A stretch of 64,000 nucleotides of DNA from Vulcanimicrobiota bacterium. GTDB lineage: Bacteria > Vulcanimicrobiota > Vulcanimicrobiia > Vulcanimicrobiales > Vulcanimicrobiaceae. The position numbers were made by a program, and so were the translations under genes. The stretch lies in NCBI GenBank assembly GCA_003168375.1, contig PMSI01000007.1, positions 124,001 through 188,000 on the forward strand, written 5' to 3'. Below are positions 10,694 to 19,419 of this stretch, piece by piece. The notes beneath the pieces were generated by a model that was not told the DNA's origin, searched no databases, and saw nothing but the letters and a program-made list of their open reading frames with translations. How positions within the stretch are numbered: position 1 is the first letter of the stretch; each line of letters opens with the position of its first letter.

Positions 10694-10735
10694 GCGAGAT
10701 CGAGCGCGGCCGTGAGGCGTTCGACCCGAAACCTG

Positions 10736-11107
10736 CTATCGCGGTTTCTCGAGTTGCTTTCGCATCTTTTCGAGCGTTTGGAAGCGCTTCTTCTCCACCG
10801 CCTGAACGCGTCGTTTTTCTGATTCGAAGAGATCGAGTAGTCGGCGCCTTTCAGCGTCGGTGAGTGCGCCTGCGTCCTTTCCTTGGGGGGTCCCGGGCGT
10901 CCAGAATTGCCCGCTGATCACCGGGTCGCTCTTTTCCTGGGCTTGCGTGATCCTCCCGCGGAGAACGCGTGGCGGCACGATGGAGAAGAACGTCTTTTGA
11001 TACGTCTCGTTTGGATTGTTATCGCGATATTTCCGAGGCAGCTGCTTCGGTAAGTGTGGATTCTTCGATATCCAACTGACGAGCCGCGGAATATCTTTCG
11101 CGTTCAC
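10736..11107 (-). CDS. Distal half of a gene interrupted by TGA; charged C-terminal region
   Basis: 123 residues from a GTG at 11105-11107. The frame is the same as the signal-peptide gene ending at 11165, and the 19 codons between that TGA and the GTG read as ordinary protein (PYNYGSNVGPTFDDPSTAA). The GTG is therefore probably not a true start, and the two pieces are one ancestral 270-codon gene. The C-terminus is rich in Lys, Arg, Glu and Gln and is probably a coiled coil. Its base composition is noticeably less GC-rich than its neighbours. No family recognised. Confidence 0.5.
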   Translation of the reverse strand: MNAKDIPRLVSWISKNPHLPKQLPRKYRDNNPNETYQKTFFSIVPPRVLRGRITQAQEKSDPVISGQFWTPGTPQGKDAGALTDAERRRLLDLFESEKRRVQAVEKKRFQTLEKMRKQLEKPR

Positions 11108-11164
11108 CGCCGCGGTGCTGGGATCGTCGAACGTCGGACCGACGTTGCTACCGTAATTGTACGG

Positions 11165-11548
11165 TCAACAAAGGCCCGTCTCAGTCGTACCGTCCTGCCC
11201 CTTCGGCGTCGCGACGAGCGTGGAGATCCCATTGGTGCTGAGGAATATCCGGCTCGAGAAATACGGGCCCGCCCGGACACACCAGACCTCGACCGTGAGG
11301 TCGTGGCCTTTGCCGTCGTCCCAATGAAATCGCTTGAAGAGCCAGTCGACCTCATCGCCCGGGAGGCCGCTCAACGGCGCGTCGACTCCCTCGATCGGTT
11401 CGGGTTTCTGCGGCGGGCAATTGCCCTCGTGCGGCCTGGAATAGACCAGCGGCCCGGCAATGACGGCGACTGACGGGGTCGCGCCGGAAAGCCCGGCGGC
11501 GATGGCGATCGCCGCCACCACGGATATTCGCATCACCCCACGATCCAT
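11165..11548 (-). CDS. Proximal half of a TGA-interrupted secreted protein gene
   Basis: 127 residues with an N-terminal signal peptide (MRISVVAAIAIAAG core, probable cleavage after the SVAVIAG region). A mature domain follows with the conserved-looking segments DEVDWLFKRFHWDDG and VEVWCVRAGPYFSSRIF. It ends GLC-TGA, and coding continues in the same frame for 143 more codons. GGAGG precedes the ATG by five bases. It may be a short secreted protein in its own right, the first part of a nonsense-mutated gene, or a gene with readthrough. The function is not recognised. Confidence 0.55.
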   Translation of the reverse strand: MDRGVMRISVVAAIAIAAGLSGATPSVAVIAGPLVYSRPHEGNCPPQKPEPIEGVDAPLSGLPGDEVDWLFKRFHWDDGKGHDLTVEVWCVRAGPYFSSRIFLSTNGISTLVATPKGQDGTTETGLC

Positions 11549-11657
11549 GAGGACCTCCGCCCTCCGGAATTGCGTGGAGCGAGAGTATCGAACCTGCTTA
11601 ACGGCTCCCGTCGGCTGCGGCGACGTCGCGTAATGCGCTCCCCACTGGACGGAGCGC

Positions 11658-13382
11658 TCAGCCCGGCGTCACGCCGGGTTTCGGGCCGCAACCGTCGAGC
11701 GGCGCGAGGGGCGGCGGCGTCGACGTGAGGCCGAAGAAGACCGGCAGCCACGACGTGCCGTCGGTCATGTAGGTTCCGCTGACGTTCAGCGTCTGGCCGG
11801 GCGCGAGGCCGAAGCCTCTGACGAGAGAGCGCTGCGAAGGATCGCTGACGCAGCGGATTTCGGTCGGTGCAGGGTCGCCGGCGAACCACATCGTCGTCGT
11901 GACGCCGCCGTTCGCGCCGGGCTGCTCGTACAAGTAGACGTTCTGCGGCGTCGCGGTCGGGTTCGCGAGCTGCAGCGAGACGCTGCGCAGTACGCCGTAG
12001 TCCCCCGCCAGCGGCGCACGCTGACCGGCCTGCGCGACGATGTCGGGCCGCAGGTTCGGGAACGCGGCCAGACCGTTCGCGTAGTACCGGACGCCGACCG
12101 CGAACGGCGCCGGCTCCGCACCACCCACCGCGTACGAGAGCGCGAGCGGCGGCACGTTCGAGAGCGAGAACTCTCCGCGCCGGAAATGACCGTCGCTGGG
12201 GTGTTCCGGCTGCACTAGCAGCGTTGCCGGGTCGATGCCGCTGCTCGCGGCGACGATCGTGACGGTGACCGGTGCGCCGTCGAGGACGCGCAGATCGTAG
12301 ATGCCGGCGAGCAGTTGTCCGGGCAGCATGTTCCCTGCGCCGAGCGGGATCAGATACGGCACGTTCGGGGCGAGCGCGGCGACGAAGCTCTCCTGCGGCG
12401 CGCGTTCGAGCAGGTACCGCAGCGTTGAGAGATGACCGACGTAGGGGAACGCGTCCGACGGTCCGGCGGCGGCGCCGAGCACCTGCACGCGAGCCCCGGC
12501 CGTCGGCTGGAGCGCGAGGTACAGCCGTCGCGTCGAAGCATCCGAGACGTGATACGCATAGACGCGCACCGGACGCGTCGCGTCGATCGTGCCGCGAAAC
12601 AGCACGCCGTCGTCGAGCGGTCCGAGCCGTTCGGGATCGTCGCTGTAGAACAACACGACGGGATCGAGCTGCGGCAGCGCGCCGACCCGCACATGAACGT
12701 TTGTGGTACCGCTCTGGTCGACGAACTGGTCGTTGCCGCGCACGATGACGGTCGCCCGCGCCTCGAGGGCATCGCCGCCCCGCAGCGGGCCGGTCGTGAC
12801 ACCGTTCGCGGTGAGCGTCGCGCCCGGCTGGAGCTTTGCCAGCTGCGCGATCGCAGCCTGGACGCGCGCGACCGCGAATTGCGGCGAGACCGTTCCCGCC
12901 AGCTCAACGGTCACGTCGCTTGGAACGACGCCCGCCGGCGGCGCGACCAGCACGTTTACCACGGCCGAATCCCCGGCGGCGTCGGAGAGCGTCACCGTCC
13001 CGCGCCCGTTGGCGCGCCCGGTCAGCGATAACGTTCGGCGCAGGTCGTCATAGCGTACGTCCACGCCGTCGAACGACGCCTGCGCGGTGAGCGGCCCGAC
13101 GCCACCCGCGACGTTGACGACGACGGTCCCGCCGGGAACGACACCAACCCGCGCCCGGTCGACGCGAATCGGAGCTGAAGGCAACGCGCTCGGCGCGGCC
13201 GACGGCGTCCCCGACGGTATCCCTGACGGCACGGGTGACGGCGTCGCCTGCGGCGGCATCGTCATCGACGGGATCGGCGGTGGTGGCGGCGGCGTCGGCG
13301 GCGACTGCGCCGCGCCGAACCCCGCGCCGGCCACGAAGAATCCGAGAGTCGCCGCCGCCACGGCCGCCGCGTTGAACGTCAT
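11658..13382 (-). CDS. Large exported protein with Pro-rich linker, function unknown
   Basis: 574 residues from the ATG at 13382, which gives a clean signal peptide (AAAVAAATLGFFVAGAGFGAAQS) behind a GGAAGG site. A GTG at 13439 would add a charged 19-residue leader and is less likely. After cleavage come about 50 residues of Pro/Ser/Thr repeats (PPPPPPIP, PSGIPSGTPSAAPS). A beta-rich body follows, apparently starting with a bacterial-Ig-like segment (VVPGGTVVVNVAGG). One Cys pair near the C-terminus (IRCVSD, DGCGPKP) could form a disulphide. No enzyme motif seen. Probably periplasmic or surface-exposed. Confidence 0.7.
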   Translation of the reverse strand: MTFNAAAVAAATLGFFVAGAGFGAAQSPPTPPPPPPIPSMTMPPQATPSPVPSGIPSGTPSAAPSALPSAPIRVDRARVGVVPGGTVVVNVAGGVGPLTAQASFDGVDVRYDDLRRTLSLTGRANGRGTVTLSDAAGDSAVVNVLVAPPAGVVPSDVTVELAGTVSPQFAVARVQAAIAQLAKLQPGATLTANGVTTGPLRGGDALEARATVIVRGNDQFVDQSGTTNVHVRVGALPQLDPVVLFYSDDPERLGPLDDGVLFRGTIDATRPVRVYAYHVSDASTRRLYLALQPTAGARVQVLGAAAGPSDAFPYVGHLSTLRYLLERAPQESFVAALAPNVPYLIPLGAGNMLPGQLLAGIYDLRVLDGAPVTVTIVAASSGIDPATLLVQPEHPSDGHFRRGEFSLSNVPPLALSYAVGGAEPAPFAVGVRYYANGLAAFPNLRPDIVAQAGQRAPLAGDYGVLRSVSLQLANPTATPQNVYLYEQPGANGGVTTTMWFAGDPAPTEIRCVSDPSQRSLVRGFGLAPGQTLNVSGTYMTDGTSWLPVFFGLTSTPPPLAPLDGCGPKPGVTPG

Positions 13383-13442
13383 CGCGGCGCCCTTCCCCCG
13401 CCTCCGGGCCCCTTCCGCTTCCTCGTCAGCCTGAGCCACCGC

Positions 13443-13670
13443 TCAGAGGTTGCGCCGCAAATCGTCGACGTCGATCTTTGCATTCGCGAGAATACCGCGC
13501 AAGGTTCCGACCGGGACGTCCCGGTTGCCGTGCACGGGAACCGATGCGAAGCGTCCGTCAGGATGATCGAGGATCACGTGCGAGCCTGTCTGCCGGGCGA
13601 CCCGGAATCCGAGGCGCTGCAACGCGCGCACCAGTGCGGGCCCGCTCACAACGGGCATCTTCGCGCTCAT
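13443..13670 (-). CDS. hicA: HicA-family mRNA interferase toxin
   Basis: 75 residues with the complete HicA fold signature: ALVRALQRLGFRVARQTGSH including the catalytic His of GSHVIL, then VPVHGNRDVPVGTLRGIL. HicA toxins bind and cleave mRNA and are neutralised by HicB. The antitoxin gene lies 12 bp upstream on the same strand, giving the hicB-hicA order. The ATG at 13668-13670 fits. The pair sits between an exported-protein gene and lhr. No other phage or plasmid genes accompany it. Confidence 0.88.
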   Translation of the reverse strand: MSAKMPVVSGPALVRALQRLGFRVARQTGSHVILDHPDGRFASVPVHGNRDVPVGTLRGILANAKIDVDDLRRNL

Positions 13671-13682
13671 CGGTTCGACCGT

Positions 13683-13916
13683 TTACGCGGCGACGGTGAC
13701 GATTTCGAGCCGCGCGCTGTCGGCGTCGGCGCCGGGCACGTCGAGCCCCTTTTCGCGCCGGTACTCGATCGAAAGTTGGATGGCGTCCTTCGCCATCCTG
13801 AGCGCGTCGTCGCGGTCGATTCCGAACGTATGGATCTCGGGGAAGGCCGGCACGATGACGCGCACGGTGTCTTCATCGGATTCTAGAATCACGGCGTACC
13901 GAAGCGGGTCGGTCAT
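13683..13916 (-). CDS. hicB: HicB-family antitoxin
   Basis: 77 residues: LRYAVILESDEDTVRVIVPAFPEIHTFG followed by DRDDALRMAKDAIQLSIEYR, the HicB N-terminal domain that occludes HicA. It is short and lacks an obvious C-terminal DNA-binding domain, which would normally support autoregulation. The start was placed at MTDPLRYAV (13914-13916); longer in-frame readings run into the divergent lhr leader. It precedes hicA by 12 bp and is presumably co-transcribed with it. Confidence 0.85.
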   Translation of the reverse strand: MTDPLRYAVILESDEDTVRVIVPAFPEIHTFGIDRDDALRMAKDAIQLSIEYRREKGLDVPGADADSARLEIVTVAA

Positions 13917-13930
13917 GTCGGAAAGGTTCG

Positions 13931-14023
13931 CCGTGGTGGGGGCCAGTCCGCCTCCCCTGTCCGGGCGAAGCCTCGGCTTGGCCACAAAGGCAGCTGGCCG
14001 CAAACGGACACCGTGCCCCCGGG
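13931..14023 (+). promoter_or_regulatory. Structured leader upstream of lhr, class unknown
   Basis: The 100-bp gap between divergent hicB and lhr can fold on the + strand. GGGGGC (13938-13943) pairs with GCCCCC (14015-14020), GTCCG (13946-13950) with CGGAC (14005-14009), and GGCCA (13980-13984) with TGGCC (13995-13999) around a 10-nt loop. A small AAGC/GCTT hairpin precedes the last one. The structure ends just before the Shine-Dalgarno of lhr. It does not match a riboswitch class I can name and may be fortuitous in GC-rich DNA. Confidence 0.3.
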
Positions 14024-14038
14024 TTGAAGGGAAGAACC

Positions 14039-17000
14039 GTGCTGGCCGACTTTCATCCGCTCGTCGGCGATTGGTTTGCTTCTCGCTACGGCGAGCCGAC
14101 CGAGCCGCAGATCCAAGGCTGGCCGCTCATCCGCGCCGGCCGGGACGTGCTCATCTCCGCGCCGACGGGCTCCGGGAAGACGCTGGCTGCGTTCACGCTC
14201 TGCCTCGACGACCTGATCCGCCGCGCCGCGGACGGCGATCTGCCCAACGAGACGCTCGTCGTCTACGTCTCGCCGCTCAAGGCGCTCACCAACGACATTC
14301 GCAAGAACCTCGAGACCCCGCTGGCCGAGCTGCTCGCGGCGGCCGAAGCGGCCGGCGTCGCGCTGGCGCCGATTCGCACCGCCACGCGGACCGGCGACAC
14401 GCCGCAGTCCGAGCGCGCGCGCATGCTGCGCAAGCCCCCGCACGTGCTCGTCACCACCCCCGAGTCGCTGTACATGATGCTGACGGCCGAGAAGTCGCGG
14501 GCGCTCTTCGCGCGCGTGCACACCGTCATCGTCGATGAGATCCATGCGGTGGCCGCCGACAAGCGCGGCTCGCACCTGGCGCTCACGCTGGCGCGCCTCG
14601 ACCAGCTCGTGCTGCGCGAGAGCGGGCGCACGCCGCAGCGGATCGGGCTGTCGGCGACGGTGCGCCCGATCGAGCAGGTAGCCCGATTTCTGTCGCCCGC
14701 CGCGCAGATCGTCGACATCGGCCACCGCCGCCGGATGACCCTCGCCGTCGAGGTGCCGCTCGACGAGCTGAGCAGCGTCGCGAGCAACGAGATGTCGGGC
14801 GAGATCTACGATCGCCTCGCCGAACTGATCCGCGCGCACCGCACGACGCTCGTCTTCGTCAGCACGCGCCGGATGAGCGAGCGGGTGACCTTCGCGCTCT
14901 CGCAGCGGCTCGGCGAGGGCGTCGTGATGCCGCATCACGGCAGCCTCGCGAAAGAGCTGCGCTTCGACGCCGAGAACCGGCTCAAGAACGGCGAGCTCAA
15001 GGCGGTCGTCGCAACTGCCTCGCTCGAGCTCGGGATCGACATCGGATCGATCGATCTGGTCGTGCAGCTCGGCTCGCCGCGCTCGATCGCGGTCGCGCTG
15101 CAGCGCATCGGCCGGTCGGGGCACTGGGTCGGCGCGATCCCCGAAGGCCGGCTGTTCGCGACGACCCGCGACGAGCTGCTCGAGTGCGCGGCGCTGGTGC
15201 GCGCGATCCGCAGCGGCGCGATGGACGCACTGCGCATCCCGGTCGCGCCGCTCGACATCCTCGCGCAGCAGCTGGTCGCCGCGTGCGCCGCGGACGACTG
15301 GGAAGTCGATGCGCTGTTCGAGATGGTGCGCGCCGCGTATCCGTACCGCGATCTCTCACGGAAAGACTTCGACGACGTCGTGGTGATGCTCGCGGACGGC
15401 GTCGCGACCTCGCGCGGACGCAGCGGCGCGTACCTCCACCACGACCGCGTCAACGGCAAGGTGCGCGGGCGCCGCGGCGCGCGGATGGCGGCGATCACCT
15501 CGGGCGGCGCGATCCCCGAGACGGCGAACTACAACGTCGTCGTCGAGCCGGACGGGCACGTGGTGGGCACGGTCGACGAAGACTTCGCGGTCGAGAGCAT
15601 GGCGGGCGACATCTTCCTGCTCGGCACCACGTCGTGGCAGATCCGCCGCGTCGAGCCGGGCGTCGTGCGTGTCGCCGACGCGCACGGCGCGCCGCCGTCG
15701 ATCCCGTTCTGGAACGGCGAAGGACTTGGCCGCACGATCGAGCTCTCGCGCGAGGTCGCCGCGCTCCGCACCGCGATCGACGAGCGCGACGACGCCGAGG
15801 CGCAGCAGTGGCTGATCGAGGAGTGCTGCCTCGACCGCGGCGGCGCCGAACAGGCGGTCGCGTACGTGCGCGCCGGCAAGGCCATCCTCGGCACCGTTCC
15901 CACCGACACGACGATCGTCGCCGAGCGGTTCTTCGACGAAGCCGGCGGGATGCAACTGATCCTGCACACGCCGTTCGGTGCGCGGATCAATCGCGGGTGG
16001 GGCCTCGCCCTGCGCAAGAAGTTCTGCCGCTCGTTCAACATCGAGCTCCAGGCGGTGGCGACCGATAACGGTGTCTGCCTCTCGCTGAGCGATCAGCACG
16101 CCTTCCCGCTCGAGATCGTCTTCGAGTACGTCAAGTCGGCGAGCGTCGAGGCGACGCTCACCCAGGCGCTCCTCGCCGCGCCGATGTTCGGCGCGCGCTG
16201 GCGCTGGAACGCGACGCGCGCGCTGGCGATCCTGCGCATGCGCGACGGAAAGAAGGTCCCCCCGCAGCTGCAGCGGATGCGCGCCGAGGATCTGCTCGCA
16301 TCGTGCTTCCCGGATGCGGCTGCGTGCGCCGAGAACCTCACCGGGCCGATCCGCATCCCCGACCACGTGCTCGTGCGCGAGACGATCGACAACTGCCTGC
16401 GGGAGGCGATGGACCTCGACGGTCTGATCGACGTGCTGCGCGCGGTCGAGAGCGGCGACATCAAGACGGTCGCCGTCGATACGCCCGAGCCCTCGCCGTT
16501 CTGCCACGAGATCCTCAACGCGAACCCGTACGCCTACCTCGACGACGCGCCGCTCGAAGAGCGCCGCACCCGCGCCGTCACGCTCCGCCGCACGATCCGC
16601 AGCGACGCGGAGTCGGGCGCCGGGATCCTCGATCCCGCGGCGATCGCCGAGGTCACCGAATCGGTGTGGCCGGTCGTGCGCGAAGCCGACGAGCTGCACG
16701 ACGCGCTCGACACGCTGATCGTGCTGCAGCCGGTCGCCGAATGGGCCGGCTGGTTCGACGAGCTCGTCGCGCAGCGGCGTGCGACGACGCTGGCGCACGG
16801 CGACGCGCGCTACTGGACCTGCGCCGAACGCCTCGACCTCGCGAAGCTCGCCTATCCCGCCGCCACGATCGCGCCGGAGATCGCCGCGCTTCCCGCGCTG
16901 CAGCCGTTACCGGAGCGCCAAGAGGACGCGTTCGCCGAGATCCTGCGCGGCTGGCTCGAATCGAGCGGCCCCGTAACCGTCGCCGGCCTCGCGGAACGGT

Positions 17001-18142
17001 TCGCCGTCGATCCGGCGACGGTGGAGATGGGGCTGATCCGCCTCGAGACCGAGGGCCAGGTTCTGCGCGGCCGCTTCCACGGTTCCGGCGAGGAGGAGTG
17101 GTGCAACCGCCGCGTGCTCGCGCGCATCCACCGCCTCACGCTCGGAACGCTGCGGCGAGAGATCGAACCCGTCAGCACCGCCGAGTACGTGCGCTTCCTG
17201 CATCGCTGGCAGCACGTTACGCCCGCGTCGCGCCTGCACGGCATCGACGGGACGCTGCAGATCGTCAAGCAGCTCGAAGGCTACGAGATCCCCGCGGCGG
17301 CGTGGGAGGCGTCGATCTTGCCGGCGCGCGTGGCGCGCTACAAGCGCGAGTACCTCGACCAGCTCTGCTACTCGGGCGAGGTGATGTGGGGCCGGCTCTC
17401 GCCGCACCCAGCCCTAACGCCGCCCGACGACGAAGAGCGGCAGCGCCGCATCCGGCCGACGACGATTTCGCCGATCGCGCTGTTCAAGCGCGAGGACGCC
17501 GAGTCACTGATCGTCGCGCGCGACGGTGAAGCGAACGCCGCGCTCTCGCACGCCGGGCGCGAAGTGCTCGAGGAGATCGGCCGCCGCGGCGCACCGTTCT
17601 TCGCCGACATCGTGCGCGGCACGAAGCGGCTCCCGAGCGAGGTGGAAGAAGCGCTCTGGCAGCTCGTCGCCGCAGGGCTGGTGACCGCCGACGGCTTCGA
17701 TGCGCTGCGCTCGCTGATCGATGCGAAACGCCGGCTCGGCGAAAAAGGCTTGCGCGCGCGACCGCGTTCGTCGAGCGGCCGCTGGACGCTGCTGACCGCC
17801 GCGACCGAACGGATCGACGCGGAGTCGTTCGCGCGCCGCCTGCTCGAACGCTGGGGAGTGCTGTTCCGCGACGTCGTCGCACGCGAGACGCTCGCGCCGC
17901 CGTGGCGCGAGCTGCTGCGCGCGCTGCGCCGGATGGAAGCCCGCGGCGAGATTCGCGGCGGCCGCTTCGTCGCGGGCTACGTCGGCGAGCAGTTCGCGCT
18001 CCCCGAAGCGATCGAAGCGCTACGCGCCGCGCGCCGCAGCGGCGACGATTCCGAGGTCGTCGATGTCTCCGACTACGACCCGCTGCGGATCGCCGCCGCG
18101 CTGCTCCCCGTTGCGCCGAAGGCGCTGCGCTCCGTCTCGTAA
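14039..18142 (+). CDS. lhr: Lhr-type large DEAD/DEAH-box helicase
   Basis: 1367 residues from a GTG at 14039, preceded by GAAGGGAAG; a TTG 15 nt earlier is less likely. Superfamily 2 motifs are in place: APTGSGKT (41-48), TPESLY, DEIH (166-169), GLSATV and the motif VI region ALQRIGRSGH. The long C-terminal half (DEAD-assoc and winged-helix-like regions, with LIRLETEGQVLRGRF) is characteristic of Lhr, a 3'-5' helicase linked to DNA repair. The stop converges on a secreted-protein gene 4 bp away. A full-length, apparently intact single-gene unit. Confidence 0.93.
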   Translation: MLADFHPLVGDWFASRYGEPTEPQIQGWPLIRAGRDVLISAPTGSGKTLAAFTLCLDDLIRRAADGDLPNETLVVYVSPLKALTNDIRKNLETPLAELLAAAEAAGVALAPIRTATRTGDTPQSERARMLRKPPHVLVTTPESLYMMLTAEKSRALFARVHTVIVDEIHAVAADKRGSHLALTLARLDQLVLRESGRTPQRIGLSATVRPIEQVARFLSPAAQIVDIGHRRRMTLAVEVPLDELSSVASNEMSGEIYDRLAELIRAHRTTLVFVSTRRMSERVTFALSQRLGEGVVMPHHGSLAKELRFDAENRLKNGELKAVVATASLELGIDIGSIDLVVQLGSPRSIAVALQRIGRSGHWVGAIPEGRLFATTRDELLECAALVRAIRSGAMDALRIPVAPLDILAQQLVAACAADDWEVDALFEMVRAAYPYRDLSRKDFDDVVVMLADGVATSRGRSGAYLHHDRVNGKVRGRRGARMAAITSGGAIPETANYNVVVEPDGHVVGTVDEDFAVESMAGDIFLLGTTSWQIRRVEPGVVRVADAHGAPPSIPFWNGEGLGRTIELSREVAALRTAIDERDDAEAQQWLIEECCLDRGGAEQAVAYVRAGKAILGTVPTDTTIVAERFFDEAGGMQLILHTPFGARINRGWGLALRKKFCRSFNIELQAVATDNGVCLSLSDQHAFPLEIVFEYVKSASVEATLTQALLAAPMFGARWRWNATRALAILRMRDGKKVPPQLQRMRAEDLLASCFPDAAACAENLTGPIRIPDHVLVRETIDNCLREAMDLDGLIDVLRAVESGDIKTVAVDTPEPSPFCHEILNANPYAYLDDAPLEERRTRAVTLRRTIRSDAESGAGILDPAAIAEVTESVWPVVREADELHDALDTLIVLQPVAEWAGWFDELVAQRRATTLAHGDARYWTCAERLDLAKLAYPAATIAPEIAALPALQPLPERQEDAFAEILRGWLESSGPVTVAGLAERFAVDPATVEMGLIRLETEGQVLRGRFHGSGEEEWCNRRVLARIHRLTLGTLRREIEPVSTAEYVRFLHRWQHVTPASRLHGIDGTLQIVKQLEGYEIPAAAWEASILPARVARYKREYLDQLCYSGEVMWGRLSPHPALTPPDDEERQRRIRPTTISPIALFKREDAESLIVARDGEANAALSHAGREVLEEIGRRGAPFFADIVRGTKRLPSEVEEALWQLVAAGLVTADGFDALRSLIDAKRRLGEKGLRARPRSSSGRWTLLTAATERIDAESFARRLLERWGVLFRDVVARETLAPPWRELLRALRRMEARGEIRGGRFVAGYVGEQFALPEAIEALRAARRSGDDSEVVDVSDYDPLRIAAALLPVAPKALRSVS

Positions 18143-18146
18143 CTCG

Positions 18147-18842
18147 TTACGGCCCCGGCCGCACCGGGCTGTTCAGCGACGGCTCGATCGCCGGGTCGGG
18201 CCTGGTGCTTCCCGACGGGGAGAAGTTCCCCATCGTCGACGTCGGGCCGCCGGTGACGTATCCCGTCGGTCGCCCCGCGCGGCGGCACGCGACCGGTTCA
18301 CGCGGCTGGGTTATCCAGGCCGTTCCCGTCCTCGCAGCGAGGTAAATGTATGTCGCATCGGGCCCCAGGGAGAACTCACAATCGAGGCTGACAACCGCCT
18401 CGCGGCGTGAGTCGTCGAAGAAGTCAGGGATGATCGGCCATCGTCTCACGAGATCCTCGGAAAGATGAGAGTATCGACGTACCTCGTCGGTCGCGTCGAT
18501 CGCTCGCCGGAGAAACGCGGGATCGTGGTTCAACAGCCCGCGTGAGAGGTACACGGCGCCGACCGCCGTCGATGCCGCGTTCCGCGAAGAATCGTCGTGA
18601 TCGTGCCGCCAAAAAGCAGCGCACTTGTCGAACAGCGGAGCCGCGACCGCGGCTTGCGCGTCGCTGATGCCCCGCACCAGCGCCTCGGCATAGGCTGCCG
18701 TGCCCGGACAGACGGCCGCGACCCGCTGCGCGACCAGCGGCGTCAGCATCGGCGGCGCTTGCGCATCCGATGCCTGCGCCGACACCGCCGAGCCGGCGGC
18801 CAGAACGATGGCGCCGAGGACGGAGACTACCCGAGTTCCCAT
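18147..18842 (-). CDS. Secreted protein of unknown function, paralog A of a tandem pair
   Basis: 231 residues with a signal peptide (VVSVLGAIVLAAGSAVSAQA, cleavage after AQA). The mature part is helical and shares with its neighbour the segments APP.L, AVCPGTAAYAEALVRGISDAQAA and the C-terminal motif PDPAIEPSLNSPVRPGP. Three Cys are present in the mature protein. No enzymatic motif is recognised. It is convergent with lhr and 16 bp downstream of its paralog, so the pair is probably co-transcribed and arose by tandem duplication. Confidence 0.75.
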   Translation of the reverse strand: MGTRVVSVLGAIVLAAGSAVSAQASDAQAPPMLTPLVAQRVAAVCPGTAAYAEALVRGISDAQAAVAAPLFDKCAAFWRHDHDDSSRNAASTAVGAVYLSRGLLNHDPAFLRRAIDATDEVRRYSHLSEDLVRRWPIIPDFFDDSRREAVVSLDCEFSLGPDATYIYLAARTGTAWITQPREPVACRRAGRPTGYVTGGPTSTMGNFSPSGSTRPDPAIEPSLNSPVRPGP

Positions 18843-18858
18843 GACGTACGGCAGCTCG

Positions 18859-19371
18859 TTACGGCGACGGCCGTACCGGGTCGTTCAGGATCGGCTCGAT
18901 CGCCGGGTTGGGGCGCGCGCCCGGATTCTGATCCTGCGAGTAGCGGGGGATCGATGCGATCCACGGATCGGCTTGCGCGAACGCATCGCGCCGCATCGTG
19001 ATCCTCGTCTTCGCGGCCGCCGCGACCGCCAGGCGAAGTGCTTCCGGGTCGTTGTTGAGTTGAGCCCGGGCGATCGCGATGGCACCGAGCGCGAGGTCGG
19101 CTGCGTCATTTTTCCACTGGTACTCGAACAGCCGGATCTGTCGCGAACAGGCAGCGAATTTTGGCTGGGCCGCTGAGGCCTCGTCGGCCGTGATCCCGCG
19201 GACGAGCGCGTCGGCGTAGCTGCGCGTCCCCGGGCACGCCACCGCAACGGTGTCGGCGAGGACCACGGACAGAACCGGCGGGGCATGCGCGTCGTCCGCG
19301 AGCGCTAGCGCCGGAGTCGCTGCGGCCAGAATCGCCGCGCCGAGCATGGAGGCTATCACCCGACTACCCAT
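18859..19371 (-). CDS. Secreted protein of unknown function, paralog B of a tandem pair
   Basis: 170 residues from the ATG at 19369-19371, with a signal peptide ending near ALALA-DDAHAPP. It shares with the downstream gene AVACPGTRSYADALVRGITADEASAA and the terminal PNPAIEPILNDPVRPSP, while the middle has diverged and lacks about 60 residues of the longer copy. Helical and Ala-rich. The frame remains open far upstream across the aldo/keto reductase gene, but only as an antisense shadow. Function unknown; export is the one well-supported property. Confidence 0.75.
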   Translation of the reverse strand: MGSRVIASMLGAAILAAATPALALADDAHAPPVLSVVLADTVAVACPGTRSYADALVRGITADEASAAQPKFAACSRQIRLFEYQWKNDAADLALGAIAIARAQLNNDPEALRLAVAAAAKTRITMRRDAFAQADPWIASIPRYSQDQNPGARPNPAIEPILNDPVRPSP

Positions 19372-19419
19372 GGTCCCATTGTCACGCCGGAACCTGGGAA
19401 CGCGCCGAGGAAGCGTCTC

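Noticed and set aside
13443-13916. hicBA pair as evidence of a genomic island or defence locus
   Set aside because: No integrase, transposase, phage or defence gene accompanies it; an isolated toxin-antitoxin pair is ordinary.
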